From Motacilla alba alba (Eukaryota > Chordata > Aves > Passeriformes > Motacillidae): a stretch of DNA of 64,000 bases. Both the position numbers and the translations under genes were made by a program. Position 1 is the stretch's first letter, and each line of letters begins with the position of its first letter. Shown piece by piece: positions 47,601-60,527 of the stretch. Below the pieces are notes generated by a model. That model was not told where the DNA came from, searched no databases, and worked only from the letters and a program-made list of their open reading frames with translations. The DNA lies in the NCBI RefSeq assembly GCF_015832195.1, contig NC_052046.1, positions 39,956,911 through 40,020,910 of the forward strand, written 5' to 3'.

Positions 47601-49528
47601 TCATTGCAGATATGTTGATTAATGCCTGCTGTAGATCTGTGGAGGCACTTCCAAGATGATTTAGAAGTCAACATGGACAGCTCTTGCAGTGCTGATGAAG
47701 TTTTTTTATTACTATCTGGCCTTTTGACAAAATCAGCAGAGCTTTGTCTCAGTTTGACTGGGGCTATGGGACATGGAAGACAGCAGTGAGCAAGCCGCTT
47801 GTATGTGTTAACCAAACTTGCTGCACTACTTCTGACAGCACTGCTCTCACCTGTGCCAGTGAAGGTGGTAGCCCATTTTTATTAAAAGTATTAAAAGTTA
47901 GTTTAAAAAAAAAATGTTGCCACATCAGGTAGAAATTAAATTTTACTGAATAAAACAATTGTCTTTAAAAAGGCCAACATGTAAGAGTTAGGTGTTCAGT
48001 GTGTATGAAAATGAATTATTAGAAAGAGCTGATTTGTTCACAGCTTTCCCAGCAGACTCAAGATTGTTTGGGATAGGAGGTTTTTATTTGTTTTCCATTG
48101 CATTTAGATAGATGCGGGTGGGTATATGCTTTCCAGAGGATCAAAAAGATTTGGGTTCATGTATGCTATAGTACCTCATCAAAGGATTCTAACATTGTTT
48201 AGTTAACTCAGAAAATAAACAGTCTTGCACTCAAAACTCAAAGTCACTGTTCACATATTCCTGTTTTCCCTTTGGAGTCTTTAGGATGCAAACATTGCAC
48301 TGCACTGCAAGCATAAAGGTCAAAACTGATTTCAAGAAATTTGCAGAGTCTTGTGTCAATCTCATGTAGCCCCTACGGAGTATGACTCAAAGATAGAGGT
48401 AACTTTAGTATACAACACCTTTTCACTGTCAGCTACAGATTCAGACTGACCGCAAAACTTAAAGTGACTCTATGTCTCCCAAGTGTTCATATATTTCACT
48501 CTATCTTAATAATTTTTTTTATCTCTAGTTGTGAGACAAATGATTCTACTAGTAATTTGAGGGTCACTGAGACACATTTCTATGCATAATCAGAAAGAGT
48601 ATGCTAGAAAATATAGTATAATCTTTCCCTAAAAGAAATACAATAGAATTAATCATGCCATGTAGAAATATCCCATGACCCTAATCAATCTGTGTCCATG
48701 CAAGTATTTTTTTGAAACTGAATCTGCTGGCTGTGCTAATCCTTTTAGCTTCAGTGAATCTCCCTGATAGTTAAGCTACCTGATTTACCCCCAGCTGGAT
48801 GTGCAAGGGACACAGCACCAATCCTTCACAAAATATGATATTCTAGTTCCCTGCTTCAGATTATTTTAAATTCACATTGAAAAGAGGTAATGACTTTGCA
48901 GCCGAATAATAACCTGTGATTTACACACTGCACAGATTAACAGCTATTCACCACATTTATCTAGTATCACTCTCCTAACAACACTTAAAAACATGTTAAA
49001 CTTAGCACTGTAATCACAGAAATTTAAACTTGAGTATATATTCTGGTGAAATAAACTAAATGTAAATTAAAATTATTTTCTGCATTTCAATCATAAAATT
49101 CTGGAAGTCCTCAAGCTAAACCAAAAGAATGCCAAAAAAATTGGGGGTGGGGAGGGGGCTGGCTATTTAAAATACTGTTGCTTCTACATTTTTTCAAATA
49201 ACCTACATTCCTGGAGAGTGATGGGGTATGGTGGTATAGTTATGTGCTTGTAAAGATGCAAATTTCAGCAGTTTTGAGGGAACAATAGCCAAATCAAATG
49301 AAATACATGACATTTTCATTAGCCCTTCCAACACTGAAGATGCTAACATTAAGTACCTCTTCACACAAGTCTTGTTAACACATGCTTAAGAGTGCACACT
49401 TTTGGCACGTGGAGATACATTACAAGACTACAGCTGCCCTGCAGTATCTTCTCATTGTTGCTGAAAAACAGTTGAGTTATTCTGATTATTCATGCCCTTG
49501 GGATCAGGCAACTCTGTCTCTTTAAAAA
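44672..49528. other. Unique AT-rich DNA, no gene seen
   Basis: No gene or transposon is recognised in almost 5 kb. Short features are repeated CAGTA near 45380-45402 and a G-rich run at 49143-49158 (three G-tracts of 4-5). Open frames up to about 110 codons lack motifs. Confidence 0.5.
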
Positions 49529-49534
49529 GCCAGG
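49529..49534. repeat. Target-site duplication, left copy (GCCAGG)
   Basis: GCCAGG adjoins the TG at 49535. The right flank after CA at 50206 reads GGCAGG, which is five of six bases identical. Confidence 0.55.
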
Positions 49535-49647
49535 TGTGAGGTTTCACCCCTGGATTGGGGTGACCCCAAAAGATGGAAAAGTCCCTCCTCCAACCCGTGC
49601 CTTCAAAGGAAGATTCAGTAGTCTTCTGTTGTCCGGTCTCAAGGTTG

Positions 49648-49653
49648 TTTATT
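49648..49653 (-). terminator. Polyadenylation signal of the minus-strand LTR
   Basis: AATAAA on the minus strand (TTTATT on plus) between the TATA box and U5. It is a eukaryotic 3'-end signal. Confidence 0.55.
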
Positions 49654-49746
49654 GTTGGTTATCTAAAAGATTCTTTTCCCTGAGCTGCTGTGGCCTGTTC
49701 AGCAGCTCAGACAAAGGCACTCTGCCCTCCCAGGGGGCTGGTGCCA

Positions 49747-49757
49747 TCTTTTATATC
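49747..49757 (-). promoter_or_regulatory. TATA box of the minus-strand LTR
   Basis: ATATAAAAGAT on the minus strand, with spacing to AATAAA typical of a compact LTR. It could start antisense transcripts if active. This is not demonstrated. Confidence 0.5.
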
Positions 49758-50206
49758 ATATATTACGTACTACATGTTTATACCTTTTCCCCCAATGCCT
49801 ACTATCTATATTGAATGGTGACTTTCTACTCTAAACCAATCTGTGAGTGCCAACATCACCAAAGACATGGAGACTAGGAAGGAGAAAGAAAGAGGACAGG
49901 GCACACCCAAATCCCTCCATCTTAGATCTCCTTACCCCCATGTACAAAACTTGGACCCCTGCGTACAAGGCTTAAAACCCCCCTGTACAGCACTCAAAAA
50001 TCCTTCCTTTCACTGCGTGATTACTTCTACTATGCTATCTAACTTGTGTGTGTGGCTTGTAATTCTTCATACAGAGTTAGTAATTTGCTCCACGGGCTAA
50101 GATCAAAACCCCACGTGTGTCTTTGGCTGCATGCCAGGGTCTCAGATGCTTTTGACCTGGCTCTGGAACATCCGAGAATGTCTGTGGGACATTCTGAGTT
50201 CCGACA

Positions 50207-50212
50207 GGCAGG
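50207..50212. repeat. Target-site duplication, right copy (GGCAGG)
   Basis: It pairs with GCCAGG at 49529-49534 with one mismatch. Confidence 0.55.
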
Positions 50213-52079
50213 TTTATTTCCTCCCATTCTTCCTATCCTGCTGTAGAATCAGTTGTTTATTTCTACCTTCTATAGTTAAAGGACCAACAAATCACATATG
50301 GTTGTGATGTCTGCCTCTACAGCAGGCCTGAAACTCAGCTCAAAAGGATCACCACAAACTTTACCTAAAGGGTGTGAAACAGAACAAAATAAATGCAAGC
50401 TGATATATTTAGCCTGTTGATATTTGACATTTACAACAAAGTGTTGGAACAGATTTAGCACTTGACCACAACCTTGGGGCAGAGTGGTTCTTATCTCTGA
50501 CACAACAATTTTCTCCTTTTTAGAGACTTCAAAAGCACAAGTTTCTCAGACTAATACTCTTTCATGGGTATTTGGGATCATAATAATTTATACCCATACA
50601 AATTGCTTCCTACCTTCCATTGTCCTTGGTGAAAATGGGGTCTGAGCAGCAGTCCAGACTTAAAATTAGTTCTTAGTAAAAAATGGGGGAGATAACAATT
50701 TAGGCATCTATAAATGCCTTCCGAAAAGCTAGTCCTCATTTTTATTTCCCTGAATACCAAAAATTTTTCAACAAAAGTATCATATGCTATTGGCCTTTTG
50801 GACTGATTTCCTCACTGTGCCACTCTAAGAACAGAAAGAAGGTGTGCGAATCAAATGCAAATAGTACATAGCAAGCACACTGTACATCAATTTGTAGTGG
50901 GCATCCAAGCCATGTTTTGAGGACAAGTGTCCCAAGCCTCACAAAGAAGCAGCCTTGCAAATTAGAATGTGTAACTTAAAAATGCCACAGATGTGTTGAG
51001 AAAAGTGAGAAATATTTTTGCTTCACACATGGGAAATCTGAGCACAGACTGAATACAAATTTTGCCCTAGGTTTGCTATTTCTCCCCACCCTGCTGATTT
51101 GACTGGTACATGGCTTCAATACTGGCAGTATTACTGAATCTGTTCAAGGAAAGAATTTGATCCAAGAGAAGAAAGCAAGAGAGTAAGTGGTTTTTTAGAC
51201 AGTTAGCACATTGTTCATAGGCAGAGAAGGTAAAAAAACGTAGGAGGTTTTCTTCCTGACTTAGAAAACCCTTAATGTTACTCAGTCTAAATGGGAAAGC
51301 AATGTGAAAAAGTCAGTTTTGCAAGGTTAAAAATTAATTTCATAATTTCTTGAATGTGTAGTATTTCTTTAGCTCAAAACTCAGAAAAAATCCCTAAGTT
51401 CATGAATCTTCCTTTTCCTGAAAAAAAAAACCAAAATTGAGAATGTAGCATGATTTGTAAAGATATAATATTTTTGTGTTGTATTCTTCAGGAGCATCTC
51501 AATTCCAATCATTCAGGCACTTACACAGACATTCTCAAAATTATATGGCACATTATAAAACTTGTTACTTTTACAGGAGGCATCTACTTCTCTTGACTCT
51601 TACCAGCTTTTAAATGAAAGTACCAAAACTAAAATAAAAAGTATCCATTATCTCCTGGGATATTTGTTATGTGTTATTTGAGTTCTTCACTGTCAAAGAT
51701 CATATGTAAGAAAAAAAAATTCATAATGACTATCTTTCCTGGTTTCTTTTTTTTTATTTTTCTTTTAGATGTTCTTCATGTTATTATCATAATTAAATCT
51801 TGTAAATAAGTAAAAGAAAACTAAATAAAGTCTGCAGATGAACAGCCACTGTAGTGCAAATATTTTATCATTGGATATTCTTCCCTAGGATACTCTCAGA
51901 GTTTTAGTTCTTCTTTACTTGTTTTTTTTTCTTTTTTTTAAAATTCTCCTCCCTATCCAGTAAACATCAGCACATCTGTGACACTTTCTGTAGCAGAAAG
52001 CAGTCTGACTGCACATCGCACTCAGATAATCACTTCTCACTTTTATATGAGTACTGCCACCTGACCCTCATATTCATGG
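50213..52079. other. Unique AT-rich DNA, no gene seen
   Basis: I see no gene, RNA or transposon. T-rich and A-rich runs occur near 51420, 51710, 51750 and 51920. Confidence 0.55.
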
Positions 52080-52600
52080 GATCACAGAATGCCTCTTTTG
52101 AATATCATGTAGTTCAATCCCTTACTCAACCACAAGCAGTTTGCCCAAGTCTGTTGTCAGCTGGGCCTTTGATTTCTCCAAGGATGAAGATCCCAAAACC
52201 TCTACCTAAGCAAACTTTTCCACTCTGATCACTTTCTGTAAAAATGTATTACCTCTTTTTTTTATTCAGGTGGACTTAAGAGCCTTTTGCTTCGCAACCA
52301 CTGTATCAAAATCACTGGAAAGAGCCTGGTTTTATCTTTTGCACTATCCTTTTAGCTATTTACTCAAATTTATTATACCCCATCTAAGCCTTCTCCAGGC
52401 TGAATAAGACCCAAGTCACTCAATTTCTCTTCAAATATAGAAATGTGCAAATTTCTTCATCATATTTGTGCTCTTGGCATGGACTTCTCTCCAGTAAGTC
52501 CGTAAGTTGGTACTGAGCAGCACAGAGCTGGACACAGTTCCACAAATGTGTCTTATCACTGCTGAATAGAAGGAAAGATCACCTCCCTTGACCTTCTGAC
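52080..52600 (-). mobile_element. Ancient CR1 3' fragment, minus strand
   Basis: Diverged antisense CR1: GGATCACAGAATGCC at the tail, TAGTTCAATCCCTTACTCAA, then AGCCTTCTCCAGGCTGAATAA, CAGAGCTGGACACAGTTCCAC, ACTGCTGAATAGAAGGAAAGA and TCACCTCCCTTGACCTTCTG. These correspond to the end of ORF2 and the 3'UTR. A T-run at about 52256-52264 interrupts it. It is one of the oldest copies in the window. Confidence 0.8.
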
Positions 52601-54839
52601 AATTTTCTTACTAATGGAAACCAGGAAGCTGCATTACCTGGCTGTGCCACTTGTACTGGGCCACTGCACTTTACAGGAGCCTCCTGATAGTATACATTCT
52701 TTTCTGCTGCAAAAATTAATTGCACAAAAGGACTGTTGATAAGTCCAACATGAAATTTAAAAATATATTTGAGGCTGAAAAAAGTTATCAATAAAATAAT
52801 TTATAGAGTACTGTTATTTGATTATTTTTTATTCCACTTGGACCTTAGCTTGCTCATATTTGTATACCTAGACAAATATAATGGCCAGGAAATAAGACAT
52901 GTAAAACTTCTTATTCTTTGGCCACTTATTCCCCTCTGTTACACATAAAAGCACACCTCAAAAAAACAACTTGGTTCTTCTTTCTGTGTTATATGTGGTT
53001 GAAAAAGGTAAGAGATCTATCATCTCACACAGCCAAAAATAAGATGAAAATCAGGTTCCAGGAAAATACAGTAGGTGTACAGGAAAATCAACAGCCTAAT
53101 GATGATGATATTTGCTGTAGCTTCCTCCTGGGAACAACTGAGTTTGTTTAAACATGTACTACTCATTTATGCAGCAATGCCTATTTTTTTGTCCCTTCAG
53201 CTTATTTAAAAAACAAATTGAAATGTGTCTATTTTTACTGTGCAAATTTTTGTCTCTCCCTGCAAGAATGAATGATAATGGGTTATTCAAATGGATACTG
53301 TACAATTAAATTGAAGCTACAGAAATATTTGAAAAAAAAATTTTCTGTACTGAAAGTCTACAGAATTAAATCTCTAAAGTAATCTTAAAAGTAATATTTT
53401 GGAAATAACTTTGCTTTAAATATACAGATATTATTTGGAACAAGCACATGGAGCCGCATTTTATTTTGGGGGTATTTGGAAGTATTTAATCAAATACAGT
53501 TCTTTAATTCCAGCTCCCTGAACTATCAGTCTATCACATATTCAATTCAGATGTAGCACAAAAGCAATGCATCTTCCCTTCCACTTCATCTTTTACCCTC
53601 CAGTGTGAGGAATGAGGAAGGACTGTAATGAGGAATCAGGATCATTCGATGACCAATGGACCAATTTTCCCATGCTTAGATATTTTAGCTCCTATTCATT
53701 ATACATAAACATAAAACCTCTAGCAGTACTGCTGTTGCTATATGTCCAAAAGAAAAAATAAATTCTGATATGTGTGTTCTTAAAATCTTCACATGTAGAG
53801 GAGCTATGAGTTGTCTGAATGACACATAACCATGGAAGCAGTCAGAAGTTTTAAATAGAAAACAACTGTCATTCTACAACCAAGAAAGGTTAAAGATGAT
53901 AGTTTGGGAATGAGGCACAATAATGGGAGAGACATTTTAAATACCATCATGAGTTTATCTACAGTTAAAGAGATAAAAGATATATGATATTTGAGATGGT
54001 TCAGCTTAGAATGTACAAAAAATCCTGTCAAGTTTAGATACAAATGGAGAGAAGTATTCTGGCCCACGGTAGAAATATATTCATATGCCTGATTGATACA
54101 ACCACTGAAATGTGTTCCTGGATGACCAGAATACTCTTCATTGTTCATGCCACTTGATTTTTCCAAAAAAATTCTAATAATTGCAGTTTATGTGACACTG
54201 AACTTATCAACAGCTCTCATCCATGGCTCAGATATGTTCAATGTGTATGCCAAGTTACATGAGGAATGCAGTTTACACCATATGGTAACATAGTAGTAAT
54301 ATAGGTTTATAATTCCTGAAGAAAATCCCTTAAAAAGAACCAAAATTTATTATTTTTGTTCTATATTTTGTTTATTCTCTAGCAAAGTTCCACAGTTTCC
54401 AAGATTTTATAAAGGAATATTTCAAGGAAACGTCCTAATTGTTTCTCTAACTTATATTATGCTTTAAAATACTGTAATTGTTATCCAAGTACATGAGATT
54501 CTGGCTATAGGCCTCAATTCACACCCTACTGAAATCAACAGGGACTTCTTAGACTTCGGCATTTGGATTCTTAACTATCTGTCGACCCCACTAAATTCCA
54601 ACAAGATTTGTATCTCAGCCCTCTATTCAATATAAATAATTACTAGCATTTAGTCTCATAATTGGTAGACAGAGTAGAACAAAGATTATCCACCTTTACA
54701 GACTCTTAAGTCAGAGGAACTGCCTTGGGCGTTACATTTATCTGCTTAAGTAAAACTTAGTCATCACTGTTTCATTTAATTTATTTTACAGAATGCATAT
54801 CGCAAGTTCTCTGCCAAATGACTAATTGCTTGGTTCCCA
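52601..54839. other. Unique AT-rich DNA, no gene seen
   Basis: No gene or clear transposon. The frame at 53804-54166 (minus, 120 codons) has no recognisable domain. A short GATGTTAGTGA tandem at 54849-54879 lies at the border of the next CR1. Confidence 0.5.
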
Positions 54840-55770
54840 GGACTATGTTGATGTTAGTGAGATGTTAGTGATGTTAGTGGGACTCAGTTTTATAAGTTGC
54901 ACGACTGGATTGCTGGCAGGGAGGGCTACAGGCTGTTCAGAAGGGATAGGCAGGGCAGGCATGGTGGAGGAGTGGCACTGTACAAAAAAAAGGGAGGAAA
55001 AACAAAGGAGATATTGTAGTAGGTGTCTGTTACCAATGGCCTAGCCTAGAATGATAGGACGGATAAGATATTCTATAGGCAATTAAGAGAGATCAGAACC
55101 TTTGCCCCTATAGGGGATTTCAATTTCCCAGACATACAGGAATACTGTACTGCTGTGACAAGCAAGCCTGGGAAATGTGTGAAGTTTGTAGGAGAGAACT
55201 TCTGGTCACAAGTCCTCAGTGAGTCAACTAGGAAAGATGAACTCATGGATTTCTAATTTGTGGATAGAGGACTTGTGAGATATGCAGTGGTAGGTGTCTG
55301 ACTTTGTCACAGCTATCATGAAATTATTGAGTTTACAATTTTCAGAGTAATGAGTTGGTCACAGGTCAGAAGAGTTGCTCCCTGGATTTCAAGACAGCAA
55401 ACTTTAAACTAGTTGGGAACATATTTAGCACAGAACACTGAGAATCTGCCTTTGAGGACTAAGGACTCTATGAGTACTGGAGATTGTCTAAGAACCAATT
55501 TTAAAAGCTCAGGAGCAGGCAATTCCAGCATGTATTAACTGAAGCAAATAGGATAAAAGAGCAGTTTGGCTGAACAGGGAACCCCTCTTAACCCTTCAAG
55601 ACTGCCAGTGTTCAAAAAGTATTTGGAGAGACCTTAATAACATTATCTTTTAGCTGGCCCTGAAGAGATCATTTAGCTGTATGAAGTTATTATTCTATAT
55701 CTTTTCCTGCTGAATTATTCTATTCTATTCTATTCTATTCTATTCTATTCTATTCTATTCTATTCTATTC
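54840..55770 (+). mobile_element. Internally deleted CR1: endonuclease part joined to 3' end
   Basis: From about 54900 the sequence matches the CR1 endonuclease region (CTACAGGCTGTTCAGAAGGG, GGAGGAGTGGCACTGTACA, GGGGATTTCAATTTCCCAGA). It continues into the linker (TTTGGCTGAACAGGGAACC, about 55565). At roughly 55590 it jumps to a CR1 3' end (TTCAAGACTGCCAGTGTTCA, AAAAGTATTTGGAGAGACC) and finishes in (ATTCT)n. The whole RT is missing. The piece 54826-55044 has an endonuclease-like composition in broken frames. Either one element lost about 2 kb or two copies are joined precisely. Confidence 0.85.
55716..55770 (+). repeat. (ATTCT)11 pentanucleotide, expanded CR1 tail
   Basis: Eleven uninterrupted ATTCT units cover 55 bp. 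The tract follows CCTGCTGAATT of the CR1 3' end, where this CR1 type carries a few ATTCT repeats, so the microsatellite most likely grew from the tail. Confidence 0.95.
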
Positions 55771-55801
55771 CAAAATGATGCTACTTCTGTCTCTTTTTAT
55801 A

Positions 55802-56600
55802 CAATCACAGCACCAGTGAATACCCTGAGATGGAAGGAACTCACAAGGATCATTAAAGTCCAACTCTTGGTCCCACAAAGAACAGCCCCAAGAGTCACAC
55901 CATGTGCCTGAGAGCATTCTCCAAGCTCTTCCTGAACTGTGGCAAGCTCGGTGCTGTGACCACTTCCCTCGGGAGACTGTTCCAGTGTTTGAATGAAGAT
56001 TGTTGGTATCACTGGTAGCCAGAGACAAGAGGTCAGCATATGGCCCTCCTCTTCCCCTTCCATGAGGAAGCAATGAGGTCTCCCGGTGGTCTCCTCTTCT
56101 CCAGGCTGAACACACCAAGTGACCTCAGCTATTTCTCTTAAGGCTTCACCTCTGGGCCCTTCTCCACCTTTGCTGACCTGCTTTGGATGCTCTCTAACAG
56201 CTCAGTGTCTTCCTTATTCTGTGTCACCTAGACCTGCCCCCAGCACTCAAGGTGAGGCTGCCCCAGTGCAGAGCAGAGCGGGACAATCCCCTCCCTTGCC
56301 CAGCTGTGATTCTGTGCCTGATGCACTCCAGGACACGAGTGACCCTCCTGGCTGCCAGGACACTGAGGGGTCAGGTTCAACTTGACATCAACCAGGACCC
56401 CCAAGTCGCTTTCCATGCACTGCTTTCCAGCCTCTAATTTCCCAGCCTGTCTGCAAATGCAGGGTTGCCCCATTCCAGGTATGGAATCTGGCACTTGCCC
56501 TTGTTCAACTTCATATGGTTGGTGATTGTCCAGCCCTCTAATCTGTCAAGGTCTCTCCCTAGGTATCCTCTGCTTTCAAGGGAGTCAATGTACCATCTGA
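55802..56600 (-). mobile_element. CR1 fragment, minus strand (ORF2 end and 3'UTR)
   Basis: Antisense CR1 starts near 55802 (AATCACAGCACCAGTGAATA, CCCTGAGATGGAAGGAACTC). It reads upward through ACCATGTGCCTGAGAGCATT, GACCACTTCCCTCGGGAGAC and CTCTTCTCCAGGCTGAACAC to TTGCCCTTGTTCAACTTCAT, which is RT sequence downstream of the catalytic motif. Minus-strand residues at 56228-56494 include DLGVLVDVKLNLTPQC, the conserved CR1 C-terminal segment. It is GC-richer than its surroundings and less decayed than the copy at 52080-52600. Confidence 0.92.
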
Positions 56601-59600
56601 AATTATCACAATTTAATATTTTAAGAGGTAGTGAATTTATGCAATGCTGTAGAAGTCACAGAAATATAATACCTATCTCACTGTTACTCTTAACAAATTA
56701 AGGTGTTTCTCACTAGGAATAACAATGTTACAGTCAGCTCAAGATGAATGGCTTATATTAGATTTAGTAGCTCTACAGCCTAATGTGCCAAGTCCAAATA
56801 TTTTCTAAATAACCATATTTAGTTACTTTATTATTACATATTGAAGCATTTCATAAAATTAACTAGTATACAGTATTCAAGAGAATGACTAAAGATCAAA
56901 GGAAAAATAAAAAGCAGATAGTGCTTTTATTTCTGAGTAAGATAAAATGCCAAATTTTACAGAGATTAATAAATTTTTATTTAGAAGAAACCATTATGTC
57001 AGAGATATTAAAAATTTGCTGGATAGGATTAAAAAATTCAGAAACCTGCAGCAAGAGGTTAGGTTACATTCCTTGCAAACATTTTCCTCAGAGGTTTTAA
57101 AGGTTTCTAATCTGAATTCTGAAAAGAAAAATTAAGGTATGTACTAAGTGGGATGTGGTTTTTTTTTAATACTGTTGATTTTTTTTACTGAATAAAGTGG
57201 TCTCTGTTGTTTTGCCACCAGTTTCTCAGTCCTACACTGAGCTGTCAATGAATGATTGCCAGTAAGCCCTCTCTTCCCACTTCCAGCATCATTGTAGAAA
57301 GAGACTCTTTCTCTGAACACATGATAGAAACGGGGGCTGAATAATTTTTAAAACTTTTTATCATTCCTTTCAGATTTATTCTGAGCATGGGGTTAAGCAT
57401 AACATCTTCATAACCTTTAAAGGCCACTTGTAGCAACTCAGTCTTTGTATTAGCTTGGCACAGGTATGAAATTCACAGAGAATGAAGCACTTAATTAAAA
57501 GCCACTGGACTCATCAACCTGTATACTGAGACATTAGCAATATGTTGTCTCTTCTTAGGTAATATAAATAGGAGTAAGTAGATAATGTCACCTTCACCAT
57601 TTTTCTGGTCTTGTGAGAAATTGCTCATGAATTGAATTTAACAATTTATTAAGTATGTTTTATTATGTCTATTTCTCTAAATATCATATCCACGAGAGGT
57701 GCAATACCATATATGATTATACACTGCTGTCCAAGAGAAAATACCTGAAGTATTCACATGAAAAATAAACCTGATACATACAGCAAATTATAAGCTTTTT
57801 AAAAAAATTAAAAAGCTCTAGGTAATAACATATATGATTAAATAAGGAATGAGTTTAATTTAAAAGAGAAATATTGTCTGCAAAGAACTTCTATTGCATG
57901 CCCAGTGAGAAAAAATCATCAGGACTTCATAAACAAGCTTTATTCATCTTCTATATTCAACTAATATTTATAGAATAAAAGCTGAAATAAATCTGATCTT
58001 CTGCTTGCCAGTAGATTAATATCTTTTCCAACCAAATGAAAAATTAAGGTCTATTAAAACTTGATACAGGTCACAGGAAAGCATTCAGTAAGAAGAGTTT
58101 ATTTAGATGGCACCAGCAGAGCTTCAGCCACAAGTCCAGGTTCTGTAGGTGCAATGACCCATCCTACCAGAGAACTGTGAAGATCTTGTTATGATATACC
58201 ACACTGATGCTTCAACAACATATATGCATCACAAATGGCTACTTCTCTTGGTAATTTTTTTAGGTATGTTTTTTGGTTTGGTTTGGTTTGGTTTTTTTTT
58301 CATATTTTGTTTGATTTTGTGGAGGATTTTATTTGTTTTTGTTTTGCTGTTGTTGTTGGTTTTTGTTGATTGCTTTCTTTGCCCCACAATTAATTTCCTT
58401 CCCAAACAATTTAAACTGTTTTGGGGTCAGAAGGAGATCAGCTTTTTCAAATTACTCTAAGTCCAGTTTGGTTTCATTTGATTCCTAAGCTTACACTGAG
58501 CACTTCAGGTGTACACAGTTTACATAACTCAGTAGAACTATCCAAAGGATTTACTAGATTCTACAATTTATTTATAATGTAAGGTACAACAAATACAGAA
58601 GTCTTAATAAAAATAATTTATTTTTTTTTAGAAATAATATATGTAAAGCAAGAATTGTGTCTAAAAAAAGATAGCAGGGAGAAGACATAACTTCAAAATC
58701 TTATACCAGCTGTTTACTGGCTTGAAACAGCACAGTATAATATACTTAGGTAATTGTCACACTTGTTTATACAATTTTTGGAATTTTTACAACTCAAAGC
58801 TAGGAAAAAAAATGCAAAAGATTTGATGTCTAATCCAGCCAAGCACGAGGTACAGAATCTGTAGTTACCCACAAATGTCTTGACTCATTCTCATATCTCC
58901 TCCCAGTACTGGCAGATGCAGCTCAAAAATAAGCTGTTTTGTTTAGACTCTGGATGCACAATTATATTTCAGTGAGGAGTTAGTTTTAAAATTTTGTTTA
59001 TGGACAACTGGTTGCTATTAGTCATTTAATCTCTTAGCTTTGATGGAGGGTGGTAAAACATGCATAAATAATATTCTTTTTATTGTGCTTAATTATATTA
59101 ATTTCCAAGACCAATATCCATGGCCATTGATCAAAAAGCTGAAAAAATTGTCATGATTTAAATCAAAACAAATTCATAGATGAGGAATTTCAATTAAGTT
59201 TTCATATCCAGGAATTAATTTCATCCCAATACTTTTGTTGCATCTCCCCTCACCATCACTGGTGAGTAAATTATCAGTTAAATCAGATCCCTAAGGTTTA
59301 CCCATGCTGTTACCCATGCTGACCATTATAAAGTGCGTGCCACTTTGCCCAATGAATAATGAAACTGGTTCTAGAACAGTGATAGTAAACGTAGTTTCAG
59401 GAGTACTACTCTCTGCATCCATAGGAACCTTTGGAAAATTCCTGGCAAGCAGAAATGAAAAAAAAATCTCTGTGGTACAGGGTAAAGCTATAAAAATGCT
59501 CATTTTACTTCCTATAGTTACTGTTTGTCTTTTTCTCTGATTTTTTGCTAGTTTATTTCTTACCTACTAGGAAGAAGCAGTAAGAACAAAACAGGAACAT

Positions 59601-60527
59601 CTGGAAAACAAATACTGCAGGAAAAAATTTAATTCATCCCTAAAGAGTGTGTCATGTACTGTTAATAAGTTTAATATGCAATGCCAACTATATTTGACAA
59701 ACAGTTAACATTAGCTGAAAACAGTGACTTTTTTTTGTGTATGCAAATCTAAGAAAAATAAAAAGCAAACTTAAAAATAATAAAAAAGCCTTTGTCTTGT
59801 CAGAGAGTTGAATGTATGTATCACATACATGTATCAAAGATTTGTCAAAGCAAATTACTTTATCTAGGCAAACAAGTGCTTTGGGGTAGAGCATAACACC
59901 AAGAGTCTAAACATTGCTGAACATAAATAGTATTTTAATAGAGGCACTTAAGATCTCTAAATGTATGATAATAGCTAAAAACTAAAAGACCTTCATGTGT
60001 TGATGTGAATTTAAAGGGTTTATGACAATTATTTGTGAAAGGGTACCACTAGTGAGGAAAATTCCATCTTGAAAGCAATCTAGTGGATATCTTTGAATCC
60101 TATAAAGAAAATTAAATGCTTTGTCTGGCACAGTGTTTTGTTTTGTGCCTTGGGGGACTGCATTACGTGAAAGACAGTAGTGCTGTAAAAGGAGAAACAC
60201 GTTACAGATGCTGAACAGTTTAGTTATTACGGGGAACAGTGTTACTGTCTTATTGTGAGAGACTAAAAAGTTGCTGGTTCAAACATTGTTAAAATCACCA
60301 AAGAATTTGCTCACTATAGCAATTGCTTCACAAAGAAGCAATTTCTCACCTGTGACCACTGAAGCCATGTTCCTCTCACTCCTGATGATGCCTGTGGATG
60401 GAAATTTGGACTGTGAGTTAAGCCGCTATTGTCCAATTATCTCAGTTCTAAGGAGCAGTAGAGACTGATGGGGAAGAATGTATCCACAAAGAAAGCAAAA
60501 CCTAGCAGCTGTGCAGAAAATCAGCTC
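56601..60527. other. Unique AT-rich DNA, no gene seen
   Basis: No gene or transposon is recognised. A short (TTTGG)n/T-rich tract lies at 58271-58300. Frames up to about 90 codons lack motifs. Confidence 0.5.

Larger units (their letters stand above)
49535..50206 (-). mobile_element. Solo LTR, minus strand, 672 bp, ERVK-like
   Basis: On the plus strand the unit runs from TGTGAGGTTTCACCCCTGG to CTGAGTTCCGACA, with TG...CA ends. Read on the minus strand it has a TATA box (ATATAAAAGAT, 49747-49757) followed about 95 bp later by AATAAA (49648-49653), then U5 ending in GGTGAAACCTCACA. A near-perfect 6-bp duplication flanks it, and six bases is usual for ERVK-class integration (family knowledge). 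No gag, pol or env sequence is adjacent, so this is a recombination-derived solo LTR. The open frames across it are fortuitous. Confidence 0.82.

Noticed and set aside
49143..49158. Possible G-quadruplex
   Set aside because: Only three G-tracts of four or five are present and a fourth nearby tract of three is missing. The case for a stable quadruplex is weak.
53804..54166. 120-codon minus-strand frame
   Set aside because: Composition and residues look random and no family is recognised.
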